DNA from: Paracoccus zhejiangensis
GTDB taxonomy: Bacteria; Pseudomonadota; Alphaproteobacteria; Rhodobacterales; Rhodobacteraceae
DNA length: 64,000 bases
Assembly: GCF_002847445.1 (NCBI RefSeq)
Contig: NZ_CP025430.1
Span: 1,798,001 to 1,862,000 of the forward strand
Direction of reading: 5' to 3'
Part shown: positions 25,887 to 35,205 of the stretch, in pieces
How positions within the stretch are numbered: the stretch's first letter is position 1
Layout of the letters: every line of letters starts with the position of its first letter
Program-made: the position numbers and the translations under genes
Notes under the pieces: model-generated
What the model was told of the DNA's origin: nothing
Databases searched by the model: none
The model's input: the letters and a program-made list of their open reading frames with translations, nothing else

Positions 25887-27400
25887 AGATACGCGCACAA
25901 ATCGGCATGGTGCTGAACCTCGACAAATGCATCGGCTGTCACACCTGCTCGGTCACCTGCAAGAACGTCTGGACCTCGCGCGAGGGCGTTGAATATGCGT
26001 GGTTCAACAATGTCGAGACCAAGCCCGGCATCGGCTATCCCAAGGACTGGGAGAACCAGAAGCGCTGGAACGGCGGCTGGACCCGGACGACATCGGGCCA
26101 TCTGCAACCCAAGCAGGGCGGCAAGTGGCGGATTCTGGCGAATATCTTTGCCAACCCGGATCTGCCCGAGATCGACGATTTCTACGAGCCCTTCACCTTC
26201 GACTACGACCACCTGAAATCGGCCCCGGAAAGCCAGGCCTTCCCGACCGCCCGCCCCCGTTCGCTGATCTCGGGCGAGCGGATGGAGAAGATCGAATGGG
26301 GTCCGAACTGGGAAGAGATCCTTGGCGGCGAATTTGCCAAGCGGTCGCAGGACTACAATTTCGACGGGATCCAGAAAGAGATCTACGGCGAATACGAAAA
26401 CACCTTCATGATGTATCTGCCACGGCTCTGCGAGCATTGCCTGAACCCCGCCTGCGTCGCCTCCTGTCCCTCGGGAGCGATCTACAAGCGCGAGGATGAT
26501 GGCGTCGTCCTGATCGATCAGGAGAAATGCCGGGGCTGGCGGATGTGCGTCTCGGGCTGTCCCTACAAGAAGATCTATTACAACTGGTCCAGTGGGAAGT
26601 CCGAGAAGTGCATCCTGTGTTATCCGCGCCTCGAATCCGGCCAGCCCACGGTCTGCTCGGAAACCTGCGTCGGGCGCATCCGCTACCTGGGGGTCATGCT
26701 CTATGACGCCGACAAGATCTCGGAAGCTGCGTCGGTCGAGGCGGAAAAGGATCTCTACGACGCCCAGCTTGGTGTCTTCCTTGACCCGAACGACCCCGAG
26801 GTGATCGAGGCCGCGCGCGAACAGGGTATTCCCGAGGACTGGATCAGGGGCGCGCAGAATTCTCCCATCTGGAAGATGGCGATGGAGTGGAAGATCGCCT
26901 TCCCGCTGCATCCCGAATACCGCACCCTCCCGATGGTCTGGTATGTGCCGCCGCTGTCGCCGATCCAGAACGCCGCCGAGGCGGGCCGGATCGCCGCGCA
27001 GGACGACATGCCCGACGTGCGCAGCCTGCGCATCCCGCTGCGCTATCTGGCCAACATGCTGACCGCCGGCGACGAGGCCCCGGTGGCTGCGGCGCTGGAA
27101 CGGATGCTGGCCATGCGCAGCTACATGCGGTCGAAGACCATCGACGGGGTGGTCAATCTGGGCGTCGCCAAGCGCGTCGGCCTCACGCCTCTGCAGATCG
27201 ACGAGATGTATCAGCTGCTGGCCATCGCCAATTACGAGGATCGCTTCGTCATCCCGACGACGCATCGCGAGCTGGTCGAGGACGCCTATGACCTGAAGGG
27301 CGGCTGCGGTTTCACCGATGGCAATGGCTGTTCCTCGGGGAAAAGCGGCTCGCTGTTTGGCGGCAAGAAGTTCCGCAGCCCGCAGGAGTTCATCGCATGA
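25883..27400 (+). CDS. narH: respiratory nitrate reductase beta subunit
   Basis: A 505-residue iron-sulfur electron-transfer subunit. Four cysteine groups are visible: CIGCHTCSVTCK near the N-terminus, CEHCLNPACVASCP, CRGWRMCVSGCP, and CILCYPR with a later CSETC. The Trp in CRGWRMC replaces a cysteine, as expected for the [3Fe-4S] cluster of NarH. It overlaps narG and narJ by 4 nt each. It passes electrons from NarI haems to NarG. Confidence 0.97.
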   Translation: MKIRAQIGMVLNLDKCIGCHTCSVTCKNVWTSREGVEYAWFNNVETKPGIGYPKDWENQKRWNGGWTRTTSGHLQPKQGGKWRILANIFANPDLPEIDDFYEPFTFDYDHLKSAPESQAFPTARPRSLISGERMEKIEWGPNWEEILGGEFAKRSQDYNFDGIQKEIYGEYENTFMMYLPRLCEHCLNPACVASCPSGAIYKREDDGVVLIDQEKCRGWRMCVSGCPYKKIYYNWSSGKSEKCILCYPRLESGQPTVCSETCVGRIRYLGVMLYDADKISEAASVEAEKDLYDAQLGVFLDPNDPEVIEAAREQGIPEDWIRGAQNSPIWKMAMEWKIAFPLHPEYRTLPMVWYVPPLSPIQNAAEAGRIAAQDDMPDVRSLRIPLRYLANMLTAGDEAPVAAALERMLAMRSYMRSKTIDGVVNLGVAKRVGLTPLQIDEMYQLLAIANYEDRFVIPTTHRELVEDAYDLKGGCGFTDGNGCSSGKSGSLFGGKKFRSPQEFIA

Positions 27401-28083
27401 AAACCTTCAAGGCGCTCTCGGCGCTGCTCAGCTATCCGACCGAGGATCTGGTGACGGCCATTCCGGCCATCAACACGGTGCTGCACGAGGAAGGGCTGCT
27501 GGGCCCGACGCGCCAGCACGAATTGGCGGCGCTGCTGCACGAGCTGACCCACAAGGATCTCTATGATCTGCAGGAACGCTATGTGCTGCTGTTCGACCGC
27601 TCGCGCACGTTGAGCCTGAACCTCTTCGAGCATGTCCATGGCGAAAGCCGCGATCGCGGCGGCGCCATGGTCGATCTGCTCGAGACCTACCGCGCCGGCG
27701 GCTTCGACCTCGCCGGGGCGGAACTGCCCGACCATCTTCCGGTGTTGCTGGAATATCTGTCCACGCGGCCCCTGCCCGAGGCCAAGGCGATGCTGGCCGA
27801 TGCCGGCCATATCCTGACCGCACTGGCGGAACGACTGCAACGGCGCGAAACGCCCTATGCGGCGGTGCTGTCGGCGCTGGTCACACTCTCCGAGACCGAT
27901 TGCGAGACGCCGGCCGAGCTGGCCCAGATCCCCGATGACGACCCCGAGGATCTGGCCGCGCTGGATGCGGTCTGGGCCGAGGCCCAGGTCACCTTCGGCC
28001 CCGATCCGAATGCCGGCTGCCCGGTCAGCCGCGACCTTCTTGCCCGCATGGACCCGCGCCCGCTGACGCCGGCCGCTGATTGA
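27397..28083 (+). CDS. narJ: nitrate reductase molybdenum cofactor assembly chaperone
   Basis: A 228-residue TorD/NarJ-family chaperone needed for insertion of the molybdenum cofactor into NarG. Visible family features are LSALLSYPTEDL at the start and YVLLFDRSRTLSLNLFEHVHGESRDRG around residue 60-90, the conserved NarJ core. The acidic C-terminus (DDDPEDLAALDAVW) is common in the family. It overlaps narH by 4 nt and is followed by narI after 13 nt. It is not part of the final complex. Confidence 0.94.
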   Translation: MKTFKALSALLSYPTEDLVTAIPAINTVLHEEGLLGPTRQHELAALLHELTHKDLYDLQERYVLLFDRSRTLSLNLFEHVHGESRDRGGAMVDLLETYRAGGFDLAGAELPDHLPVLLEYLSTRPLPEAKAMLADAGHILTALAERLQRRETPYAAVLSALVTLSETDCETPAELAQIPDDDPEDLAALDAVWAEAQVTFGPDPNAGCPVSRDLLARMDPRPLTPAAD

Positions 28084-28096
28084 ACGAGGCCCTGCC

Positions 28097-28822
28097 ATGA
28101 ACCACTTCCTCTTCGGAATTTACCCCTACATCGCCATCACCGTGATGATCCTCGGCTCGATCATCCGCTATGACCGCGATCCCTTCACCTGGAAATCGAA
28201 ATCCAGCCAACTCTTGCGCAAGCGCCAGTTCTTAATCGGCTCGGTGCTGTTCCATGTCGGCGTGCTGGTGATCCTTGTCGGGCATTTCGTCGGCCTCCTG
28301 ACCCCGGTCGCGGTGTTCGACGCGCTCGGCATCAGCCATGGCGCCAAGCAGGTGCTGGCGATGACGGCGGGCGGCATTGCCGGGCTGATGGCGCTCGCTG
28401 GCGGCGGGATGCTGCTGCACCGCCGGCTTTATGACCCGCGCATCCGGGCGCATTCGACGCTGGCCGATACCGGCATCCTCGCGCTGCTGCTGATCCAGCT
28501 GGTGCTGGGCCTTCTGACCATTCTCGTGTCGATGCGGCATCTCGACGGGCACGAGATGGTGCTGTTGATGAGCTGGGCACAGGCCGTCGCCTATTTCGGC
28601 GCCGATCCGGCGCAGTACCTGGCCGAGGTGAACATCCTCTTCAAGCTGCATATCGTGCTGGGGCTAACGATCTTCCTGCTGTTCCCCTTCACCCGGCTTG
28701 TCCACATGATCTCGGCCCCCGTCCGCTATCTGTGGCGGCCCGGCTATCAGATCGTGCGCACGCGACAGCCCGCCGAACCGACCGTTAAACCCGCCACCAG
28801 AACCACCAGCCCGGCGGAGTAA
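28097..28822 (+). CDS. narI: respiratory nitrate reductase gamma subunit
   Basis: A 241-residue membrane cytochrome b subunit with five predicted helices. The four haem-ligating histidines are His53, His63, His185 and His203, closely matching E. coli NarI spacing (56, 66, 187, 205). It anchors NarGH and takes electrons from ubiquinol at the periplasmic side. The C-terminal tail is cytoplasmic and basic. The parvulin gene follows after 6 nt. Confidence 0.96.
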   Translation: MNHFLFGIYPYIAITVMILGSIIRYDRDPFTWKSKSSQLLRKRQFLIGSVLFHVGVLVILVGHFVGLLTPVAVFDALGISHGAKQVLAMTAGGIAGLMALAGGGMLLHRRLYDPRIRAHSTLADTGILALLLIQLVLGLLTILVSMRHLDGHEMVLLMSWAQAVAYFGADPAQYLAEVNILFKLHIVLGLTIFLLFPFTRLVHMISAPVRYLWRPGYQIVRTRQPAEPTVKPATRTTSPAE

Positions 28823-28828
28823 GAGACC

Positions 28829-29632
28829 ATGGAAATGAAGACCCTTCTGCCCCCTGTCACCGTCAACGGGGTCCCCATCGACCCCGCCCTGATCGCCGCC
28901 GAGGCGCAGAACCACCCTGCCCCCAAGGGCAAGCCCGGTTTCGCGTGGCGGGCTGCCGCCCGCGCGCTTGCGATCCGTGAACTACTGCTGCAAGAGGCCC
29001 GCCGCCGCAATCTGACCGCCGAGCCGATCGAACTGTCGCCCGGCAAATGGGAGACCGAGGAGGAGGCACTGATCCGCCAGCTTCTCGCCGTGGCGCTGCC
29101 CGCCGCGCCGGTGGACGAGGCACAGCTGCGCGCCATCTATGACGCAAGGCCCGACCGCTTCCGCGCCCCCGCGCTCTACGAGGCGGCGCATATCCTCTTT
29201 GCCGTCACGCCCGAATCCGCGGCGGTCCGCGAGAAGGCCGGGATGAAGGCCGGCCGGGTGCTGGCCGAGCTGCAGAAGAACCCGCGCCGCTTTGCCGAGC
29301 TGGCCGCCGAGCACAGCGCCTGTTCGTCAAAAACCTCGGGCGGGATGCTGGGGCAATTGTCCTCGGGCGACACGGTGCCCGAATTCGAGGCGGCGATGAC
29401 CCGCATGGCCGAGGGCGAGATGACGCTGGTGGAAAGCCGCTATGGCGTCCATATCCTGCGCCTCGACGCGCGGGCCGAGGGCGCCATCCTGCCCTTCGAC
29501 AGCGTGCTGCCGCACTTGCGCGAAGCTCAGGAAAAGGCGGCTTGGACCCGCGCCAGCCGCGATTTCGTGGCCGGGCTGGTGGCCGGGGCCAAGGTCGACG
29601 GGATCGATCTCAAGGCCCCGCTGGGGGCCTGA
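28829..29632 (+). CDS. parvulin-type peptidyl-prolyl cis-trans isomerase
   Basis: A 267-residue protein with a parvulin domain at about residues 115-215: AAHILFAV, FAELAAEHSACSSKTSGG, LGQLSSGDTVPEFEAA and SRYGVHILRL. No signal peptide is present, so it probably acts in the cytoplasm like NifM-type isomerases. It is 6 nt downstream of narI and ends the nar operon. A role in folding or maturing the nitrate reductase is suggested by position only. Confidence 0.87.
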   Translation: MEMKTLLPPVTVNGVPIDPALIAAEAQNHPAPKGKPGFAWRAAARALAIRELLLQEARRRNLTAEPIELSPGKWETEEEALIRQLLAVALPAAPVDEAQLRAIYDARPDRFRAPALYEAAHILFAVTPESAAVREKAGMKAGRVLAELQKNPRRFAELAAEHSACSSKTSGGMLGQLSSGDTVPEFEAAMTRMAEGEMTLVESRYGVHILRLDARAEGAILPFDSVLPHLREAQEKAAWTRASRDFVAGLVAGAKVDGIDLKAPLGA

Positions 29633-29700
29633 GGCCGCGGCTTCACCTGGCCCAAATATCCCCGCCGGAGGCATCCGGCCGCGCCACGAAAGCCGCGGCC
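29633..29700. terminator. nested dyads between convergent operons
   Basis: GGCCGCGGCTT at 29633-29643 pairs with AAGCCGCGGCC at 29690-29700. Inside lies GCCGGA-GGCA-TCCGGC at 29664-29679. The element sits between the convergent nar operon and the ABC exporter gene (stop at 29709), so it may act as a bidirectional terminator. There is no long T-tract on either strand. The core AAATATCCCCGCCGGAGGC looks like a dispersed intergenic repeat of Rhodobacteraceae, from memory only. Confidence 0.6.
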
Positions 29701-29708
29701 GGATTAGT

Positions 29709-31574
29709 TTATTCAGCCGCGTCCTCGACCTCGTCCGAGATCAGGAACCCGCCCGATTGCCGCGACCAGAGCCGGGCGTAAAGCCCGCCTTGCGCCAGCA
29801 GCTCGGCATGACTGCCCATCTCGATGATTCGACCGCCCTCCATCACCACCAGCCGGTCCATGGCGGCGATGGTGGACAGGCGGTGGGCGATGGCGATGAC
29901 GGTCTTGCCCTGCATCAGCACCTCGAGCCGCGACTGGATCGCCGCCTCGACCTCGCTGTCCAGCGCACTGGTCGCCTCGTCCAGCACGAGAATCGGCGCG
30001 TCCTTCAGCGCCACCCGGGCGATGGCGATGCGCTGGCGCTGACCACCGGACAGCTTCACGCCCCTTTCACCGACATGCGCATCCAGCCCCTGTCGGCCCT
30101 TGCTGTCCGCCAGATCGGGGATGAAATCCTGCGCCTCGGCCATGCGGGCCGCGCTCCAGATCTCGTCCTCGGCGGCATCGGGTCGGCCATAGGCGATGTT
30201 CTCGCGGACCGAGCGGTGCAGAAGCGAACTGTCCTGTGTCACCACACCGATCGAGGCGCGCAGGCTGTCCTGCGTCACCTTGGACACGTCCTGACCGTCG
30301 ATGGTGATGTCGCCGCTTTCGACATCGTGGAAGCGCAGAAGCAGGTTCACCAGCGTCGACTTGCCCGCGCCGGACCGCCCGATCAGGCCCACCCGCTCGC
30401 CCGGACGGATCGCCAGCGACAGGTCGTCCAGCACCGCCAGCGGCCGGTCGGCCTCGTCGGCACCATAGCGGAAGGTGACATGGTCGAAGCTCACCGCCCC
30501 CGGTCCCGGTATCAGCGGCCGTGCATTTGGCTCGTCACGCACCGCGCGGGGCAGCGCCAGCGAGGAAATGCCGTCGCGCACCGTGCCGACATTCTCGAAC
30601 AGCGCGGCAAACTCCCACATGATCCAATGCGCCATGTTGTTCAGGCGCAAGGCCAGCGGCACCGCCACGGCAATCGCGCCAACGCTGATCGCGCCGGCGG
30701 TCCAGAGGCCAAGCCCCAGCGCCGTGACCGAGGCCACCAGCGCCACGTTGATCGCGGTCAGCAGCATGTCCTGCGTCGCCGACAGCCGCATCTGGCGATA
30801 GACGGTCTGCAGGAAGGCATCCATGCCCCGCTTCATCCACGCCTCTTCCCGGTCGGAATGGGAGAAGAGTTTCACGGTCGCAATATTGGTATAGCTGTCC
30901 ACCACCTGCCCTGTCATGGCGCTGCGGGCATCGGCCTGCGCCTCGGCCACGCGCCCCAGACGCGGGATGATGACCCACAGCATCGCGCCGTAAGCCAGAC
31001 CCCAGGCGATGAAGGGCAGTGCCAGCCGCCAGTCCTGACTGGCCGCCAGCGCCAGCGCGCCGAGGAAATAGATGATGACGTAGGACGCCACGTCCATCAT
31101 CTTCATCGCCACTTCGCGCACCGCGAGCGCGGTCTGCATCAGCCGTTGCGCGATACGCCCGGCGAACTCGTCCTGGAAATAGCCGACCGACTGGCGCAGC
31201 AGATAGCGATGAGCCTGCCAGCGGATGCGCTGCGGGAAGTTGCCCAGAAGCGTCTGGTGCATGATCATGCTGGCCAGCGCGTTCAAGAGCGGCAGCGCCA
31301 CCAGCAGCAGAAGGCCCATCACCGCCAGCCTTGCGCCCTCGACCTGCCAGAACTGGTCGCGCGGGGTCTCGGCCAACCGGTTCACCAGATCGCCCAGATA
31401 CCCGAACAGCGAGACCTCGATCAGCGCGATCGTGCCCGAGCAGATGGCAAGCACGATCAGCCACGGGATAGCACCCCGGGAATAATGCAGCAGAAACCCC
31501 CAGAACCGGCGCGGCGGCATCTTGGGCGCCTCCTGCGGATAGGGGTCGAGCCGGCTCTCGAACCAGCGGAACAT
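29709..31574 (-). CDS. ABC transporter, fused permease-ATPase (exporter)
   Basis: A 621-residue half-transporter that would work as a homodimer. The membrane domain covers about residues 30-345 with six helices. The ATPase domain carries Walker A GRSGAGKST, signature [14 protein letters not shown], Walker B ILVLDEATSALD and the switch His in IAHRLSTI. It resembles MsbA/MdlB-type exporters with an N-terminal extension (MFRWFESRLDPYPQEAP). No partner gene is adjacent, so the cargo (lipid, peptide or drug) is not defined. A short 109-bp gap separates it from the acetyltransferase gene upstream. Confidence 0.9.
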   Translation of the reverse strand: MFRWFESRLDPYPQEAPKMPPRRFWGFLLHYSRGAIPWLIVLAICSGTIALIEVSLFGYLGDLVNRLAETPRDQFWQVEGARLAVMGLLLLVALPLLNALASMIMHQTLLGNFPQRIRWQAHRYLLRQSVGYFQDEFAGRIAQRLMQTALAVREVAMKMMDVASYVIIYFLGALALAASQDWRLALPFIAWGLAYGAMLWVIIPRLGRVAEAQADARSAMTGQVVDSYTNIATVKLFSHSDREEAWMKRGMDAFLQTVYRQMRLSATQDMLLTAINVALVASVTALGLGLWTAGAISVGAIAVAVPLALRLNNMAHWIMWEFAALFENVGTVRDGISSLALPRAVRDEPNARPLIPGPGAVSFDHVTFRYGADEADRPLAVLDDLSLAIRPGERVGLIGRSGAGKSTLVNLLLRFHDVESGDITIDGQDVSKVTQDSLRASIGVVTQDSSLLHRSVRENIAYGRPDAAEDEIWSAARMAEAQDFIPDLADSKGRQGLDAHVGERGVKLSGGQRQRIAIARVALKDAPILVLDEATSALDSEVEAAIQSRLEVLMQGKTVIAIAHRLSTIAAMDRLVVMEGGRIIEMGSHAELLAQGGLYARLWSRQSGGFLISDEVEDAAE

Positions 31575-31683
31575 GGCAACACCTTTTGAACTAAGCCCTG
31601 CCGACAGGGCGGCAGAGGGGCGAGATAGATGAGGTTCTCAGCGCCGCGCGTCAAGTACGCGGCAGGTCAAGGGCGGCGGGGTG

Positions 31684-32340
31684 TTACCCCGGTGCCAGTC
31701 TCTCCAGCGCATCCAGATCGGCGCGGGCGAGCGCGGGGGTCGCGCGGGCGATGGCCTCGATCGGCCAATCCCACCAGCGAAGGTCCAGCAGCCGGGCGAT
31801 CTGGTCGGGCGGAAAGCGCATCCGGATCACCCGCGCCGGATTGCCGGCGACGACGGCATAATCCGGTACCTCGCCGTGCAGTACCGACCCTGCCCCCGCG
31901 ATCACGCCCGCGCCAATCCGCGCGCCGGGCAACACGGTCACGCCATCGCCCAGCCAAACATCATGACCGATCACGGTGTCGAGCAGGTCACTGATCTGGT
32001 CCATGTAGTCCGCCAGCCGGTCATGGTCGAAGATGGCGAAGGGATAGGTGGAAAATCCCGCCATCGGATGATTGGCCGAGGCGGTGATGATCCGCACCCG
32101 GTCGGCGATCTGGCAAAACCGCCCGATCCGCAGCCGCTCGGGCGCGCCCGCATAGGTATAGGGGGCCAGCCGGACCGCCCAGTCCGTGGGCGGGTCGAAG
32201 CTGCTGGCATAGGTGAAATCGCCGATCTCGATATTGGGATGGTCGATGACCCGGTTCAGATGCACCAGACCGGGATTCACCCGGCCATCGGGAAACTGCA
32301 TCGGATAGGAAGACGTGGCATCAAGGAAGCTGACGGGCAT
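31684..32340 (-). CDS. CatB/Vat-like hexapeptide-repeat O-acetyltransferase
   Basis: A 218-residue acyltransferase with a left-handed beta-helix: repeats in IGHDVWLGDGVTVLPGARIG and IAGAGSVLHGEV, ending GNPARVIRMRF. The His in ASANHPMAGFSTYPF matches the catalytic histidine region of xenobiotic acetyltransferases (Vat, CatB). The start at 32340 has AAAGGA 6 nt upstream; a longer frame to 32430 has none. Such enzymes acetylate streptogramins or chloramphenicol in some hosts, but many act on sugars, so resistance cannot be claimed. Confidence 0.83.
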   Translation of the reverse strand: MPVSFLDATSSYPMQFPDGRVNPGLVHLNRVIDHPNIEIGDFTYASSFDPPTDWAVRLAPYTYAGAPERLRIGRFCQIADRVRIITASANHPMAGFSTYPFAIFDHDRLADYMDQISDLLDTVIGHDVWLGDGVTVLPGARIGAGVIAGAGSVLHGEVPDYAVVAGNPARVIRMRFPPDQIARLLDLRWWDWPIEAIARATPALARADLDALERLAPG

Positions 32341-32467
32341 GGGAAGTCCTTTCGAATCTGAGGGAAGAGGTTCAGATGCGGGACTGGTCCATGACACGGG
32401 CTCCTGTTGCGTTCGGGCGGGTCCTAGCACGATCCCGCCCGGAATTCAAATCATGCCCGGAGGCGCG

Positions 32468-32881
32468 TCACAGATGGCGCGTCTCGGGTGCAGGGTTCCA
32501 CCAGTTGTCATGCGCGCCATCGGCCCAGAAGATCGGTGCGGCGACCAGTTCCGCCTCGCTTGCATCATCCAGCGCTGGCACCACGACCTGCACGAAACGC
32601 CCGCCCATCTCGGCGATGTCGCCCTCCGTCCACAGCCTCGTACCGCAGCGGCTGCAGAACCAGTGATGCATGTCGATATCAGCCGCATCTACGCGGGGCG
32701 TTTCGGCCAGTACCTCTCGCCCCCGGACCAGACGGAATCCGTCCGGGTCGGGCAACCGCATCTCCCAGTAGCGCATCTTGCGGCAGAAGCGGCAATTGCA
32801 GCGCATCGTGCCTTCGGACAGGTCGCCATCGGCCTCGAAGGCGACGGCCCCGCAGAAACAGCTTCCGTGATAGGTCTTCAT
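32468..32881 (-). CDS. GFA family (Mss4-like) zinc protein
   Basis: A 137-residue protein of the glutathione-dependent formaldehyde-activating fold. Zinc-ligating cysteines are seen in SCFCGAVAF, CNCRFCRK and FCSRCGTRLW. Most members, unlike Gfa itself, have unknown substrates. The start overlaps the stop of the upstream VOC gene (ATGA), so the two are co-translated and perhaps act on related small molecules. Confidence 0.88.
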   Translation of the reverse strand: MKTYHGSCFCGAVAFEADGDLSEGTMRCNCRFCRKMRYWEMRLPDPDGFRLVRGREVLAETPRVDAADIDMHHWFCSRCGTRLWTEGDIAEMGGRFVQVVVPALDDASEAELVAAPIFWADGAHDNWWNPAPETRHL

Positions 32882-33273
32882 GACGCTTCGGCGCCGTGAA
32901 ACACCGCCTCGATATTGTTGCCATCCGGGTCAAGGATGAAGGCGCCGTAATAGTTCGGGTGATAATCCGGCCGCAGCCCCGGCGCGCCATTGTCGCGCCC
33001 GCCCGCCGCCAGCGCCGCCGCGTGGACGGCATCGACCGCCGCACGGTCCGGGGCGGCGAAGGCCAGGTGCACGCCGGTCGCGGCGGGCTTGCCGCTGCCG
33101 ATCCAGAAGAAGGGATTGCCGTCGCGCCCGAGACCCAGATGGGCGCCGTGCCCGCCGGTCATCTCTTCGGTGACTTCCATGATGACAGAGATGCCAAGGG
33201 GCGCCAGCGCCTGTTCGTAAAAGGCGCGCGAGGCGGCAAGGTCGGAAACGGGATAGCCGATATGGTCGATCAT
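32878..33273 (-). CDS. VOC/glyoxalase family protein
   Basis: A 131-residue vicinal-oxygen-chelate protein. The start MIDHIGYPVSDLAASRAFYEQAL is typical, and paired beta-alpha-beta-beta-beta modules end in DPDGNNIEAVFH with the usual metal-binding Glu. AAAGGAG lies upstream of the ATG. It overlaps the GFA gene. Substrate is not evident. Confidence 0.87.
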   Translation of the reverse strand: MIDHIGYPVSDLAASRAFYEQALAPLGISVIMEVTEEMTGGHGAHLGLGRDGNPFFWIGSGKPAATGVHLAFAAPDRAAVDAVHAAALAAGGRDNGAPGLRPDYHPNYYGAFILDPDGNNIEAVFHGAEAS

Positions 33274-33346
33274 GAGAGGGCTCCTTTGGATGAGCAGCCC
33301 TTATCGCCCCGGCCTGCTGACAGATCGCGTCAGCAGGCCGGCCGGG

Positions 33347-33943
33347 TCACGGCGCGACCGTCAGCCTGATCGCGCCATACCAGTCGGCCGCCGCGCGGAT
33401 CGTCGCGTCATCCAGCCCTTCCGCGATGGGCTGCATGATCTCGTTGACCCGTTTGCCCGAGCGAAAGGCCTTCAGCTGGGTATCGAGATAGATGTTCGTC
33501 TCGGCCGCCAGGTTGGGCGCTTCGGGGATCACCGCGATGCCATCCGCGCCGTGGCAGGCAATGCAGGCCTCGGGCGCACCGGCGGGATCGGCGGTCAGTT
33601 CCGCCACCACCTGCCGGCCCGCATACCACGCCGCCAGATCGGCGATCTGCTGGTCGGTGAGGCTGGCGGCGACCACGCTCATCATCTCGTGCTGCCGCCG
33701 CCCCTCGCGGAAATCGGTCAGCTGGCGCGCCAGATAACCCGCCGGCTCGCCGGCGATATGCGGCGCGATGGGGATGCGGGCCAGCCCGTCGATACCGTGG
33801 CAGGTGCGGCACTGACCGGCGAGCTTTTCCCCCGCCGCCGGATCACCCTGCAGCGCCTCGGCGGGCGCGGGTTCCTGCGCGGCCAGCCCGGCACCCCAGA
33901 GGGTGCCGAGCGTCAGCGCCGCGACGATGACCGCGCGTCTCAT
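33347..33943 (-). CDS. periplasmic dihaem cytochrome c
   Basis: A 198-residue cytochrome c of the c4/c552 type. The signal peptide is about residues 1-22. Haem sites are CRTCH (Cys45, Cys48, His49) and CIACH (Cys127, Cys130, His131). Each half has a following Met-containing motif (HEMMSVVAASL, NEIMQPIAEGL) that could supply the axial methionine. It overlaps the PQQ dehydrogenase gene by 4 nt (ATGA), so it is its probable electron acceptor. Confidence 0.9.
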   Translation of the reverse strand: MRRAVIVAALTLGTLWGAGLAAQEPAPAEALQGDPAAGEKLAGQCRTCHGIDGLARIPIAPHIAGEPAGYLARQLTDFREGRRQHEMMSVVAASLTDQQIADLAAWYAGRQVVAELTADPAGAPEACIACHGADGIAVIPEAPNLAAETNIYLDTQLKAFRSGKRVNEIMQPIAEGLDDATIRAAADWYGAIRLTVAP

Positions 33944-35205
33944 TCGCCATAGCTGATGCGGTAGAGCGCACCGGCCAGATCATCCGAGACCAGGATCGAG
34001 CCGTCGCGCAGCTGCACCACATCGACGGGCCGGCCCAGGTATTCGCCGTTCTCGTCGATCCAGCCCTCGGCAAAGGGCTTGGTCGTCGCGGTGCCGTCCT
34101 CGGCAATCGTGGTCACCATGACCCGCGCGCCCACCGGCGTCGTCCGGTTCCACGACCCGTGCTGGGCGCTGAAGATGGCGTTCTTGTATTCGGCGGGGAA
34201 CTGGTCGCCGGTATAGAAGCTCATCCCCAGGTCGGCGGCATGGGCCTCGGTCGCGACGGCGGGCATGACCGGGCTGATCTCGGCCGGGATCTCCTGGTCC
34301 TTGTACTCATTAGTGCGGATATCGCCGCCACCATACCAGGGCGCGCCGAAATGCTGCCCGGCCTCGGTCTGGTGGTTGATCTCGCCCGGCGGGATATCGT
34401 CGCCCATGCCATCGACCTGGTTGTCGGTGAACCACAGGTCGCCGGTCTCGGGGTGGAAGTCATGGCCGACCGAGTTGCGGATGCCACGGGTAAAGACCTC
34501 GCGCCCGGTGCCGTCGGTGTTCAGGCGGATGATGCCGCCGATGCCCTGCTGGCTGTAAAGCTCCAGCTTCTCGGGGGGCGCGACGTTGAAGGGCTGGCCA
34601 AGCGAGATATAGATCTTGCCATCCGGCCCGATCTTGCAGACCCGCGCCGTGTGATTGAAGCTTTCCTCCTCGACCGGGACCAGGTCGCCCTTGGCCACGA
34701 GGTTGAAGGCCGCGACGTCGGGGCTTTCATAGAAGAACTCGGCCGCCGGGAACAGCAGCACCCGGTTCTGCTCGGCGATGTACAGGAAACCATCCTTCGA
34801 GAAGCAGGGCCCGTTCGGGATCGAGAAGGTCAGCGAGGGGGCGAAATCCTTGACCTCGTCGGCCACCCGGTCCTTGTTGCGGTCGGTCACTGCCCAGACC
34901 TTGTCCTTGCGGGTGCCGACGAAGGTGACGATGCCCTGCGGACCCACGGCCATGTGCCGTGCATCGGGAACGATCGCATAGAGCGCGATCTTGAAGCCCG
35001 GCGGCAGGGTGATGCGTTCAAGCGTCCTTTCAATGCCGGCAGCGAAGTCGCCGCCCTGCTCGATGGTGGTGAATTCGGTGGTGCCGGTGGTCTGGAAATT
35101 CGACAGCTTCTCCAGGTTCTCGGGCACATCGGTGTTCTGCGCGACGGCAGCCGACAGGCCAAGGCTCAGCGAGCCGGCGGCCAGGATGATGGGTATGGCT
35201 TTCAT
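33940..35205 (-). CDS. PQQ-dependent sugar dehydrogenase (glucose/sorbosone type)
   Basis: A 421-residue periplasmic enzyme. Signal peptide about residues 1-23 (IILAAGSLSLGLSAAVAQ). The sequence follows the six-bladed propeller of soluble aldose dehydrogenases, with GTREVFTRGIRNSVGHDFHP and DLWFTDNQVDGMGDDIPPGE regions and a DDLAGALYRISYGE end. It would oxidise an aldose or aldehyde with PQQ and pass electrons to the adjoining cytochrome. AGGGAGG precedes the start. No PQQ synthesis genes are visible in the window. Confidence 0.85.
   Translation of the reverse strand: MKAIPIILAAGSLSLGLSAAVAQNTDVPENLEKLSNFQTTGTTEFTTIEQGGDFAAGIERTLERITLPPGFKIALYAIVPDARHMAVGPQGIVTFVGTRKDKVWAVTDRNKDRVADEVKDFAPSLTFSIPNGPCFSKDGFLYIAEQNRVLLFPAAEFFYESPDVAAFNLVAKGDLVPVEEESFNHTARVCKIGPDGKIYISLGQPFNVAPPEKLELYSQQGIGGIIRLNTDGTGREVFTRGIRNSVGHDFHPETGDLWFTDNQVDGMGDDIPPGEINHQTEAGQHFGAPWYGGGDIRTNEYKDQEIPAEISPVMPAVATEAHAADLGMSFYTGDQFPAEYKNAIFSAQHGSWNRTTPVGARVMVTTIAEDGTATTKPFAEGWIDENGEYLGRPVDVVQLRDGSILVSDDLAGALYRISYGE

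Noticed and set aside
31684..32340. Streptogramin or chloramphenicol resistance gene
   Set aside because: The fold matches, but many homologues act on other acceptors and no mobile or resistance context is present.
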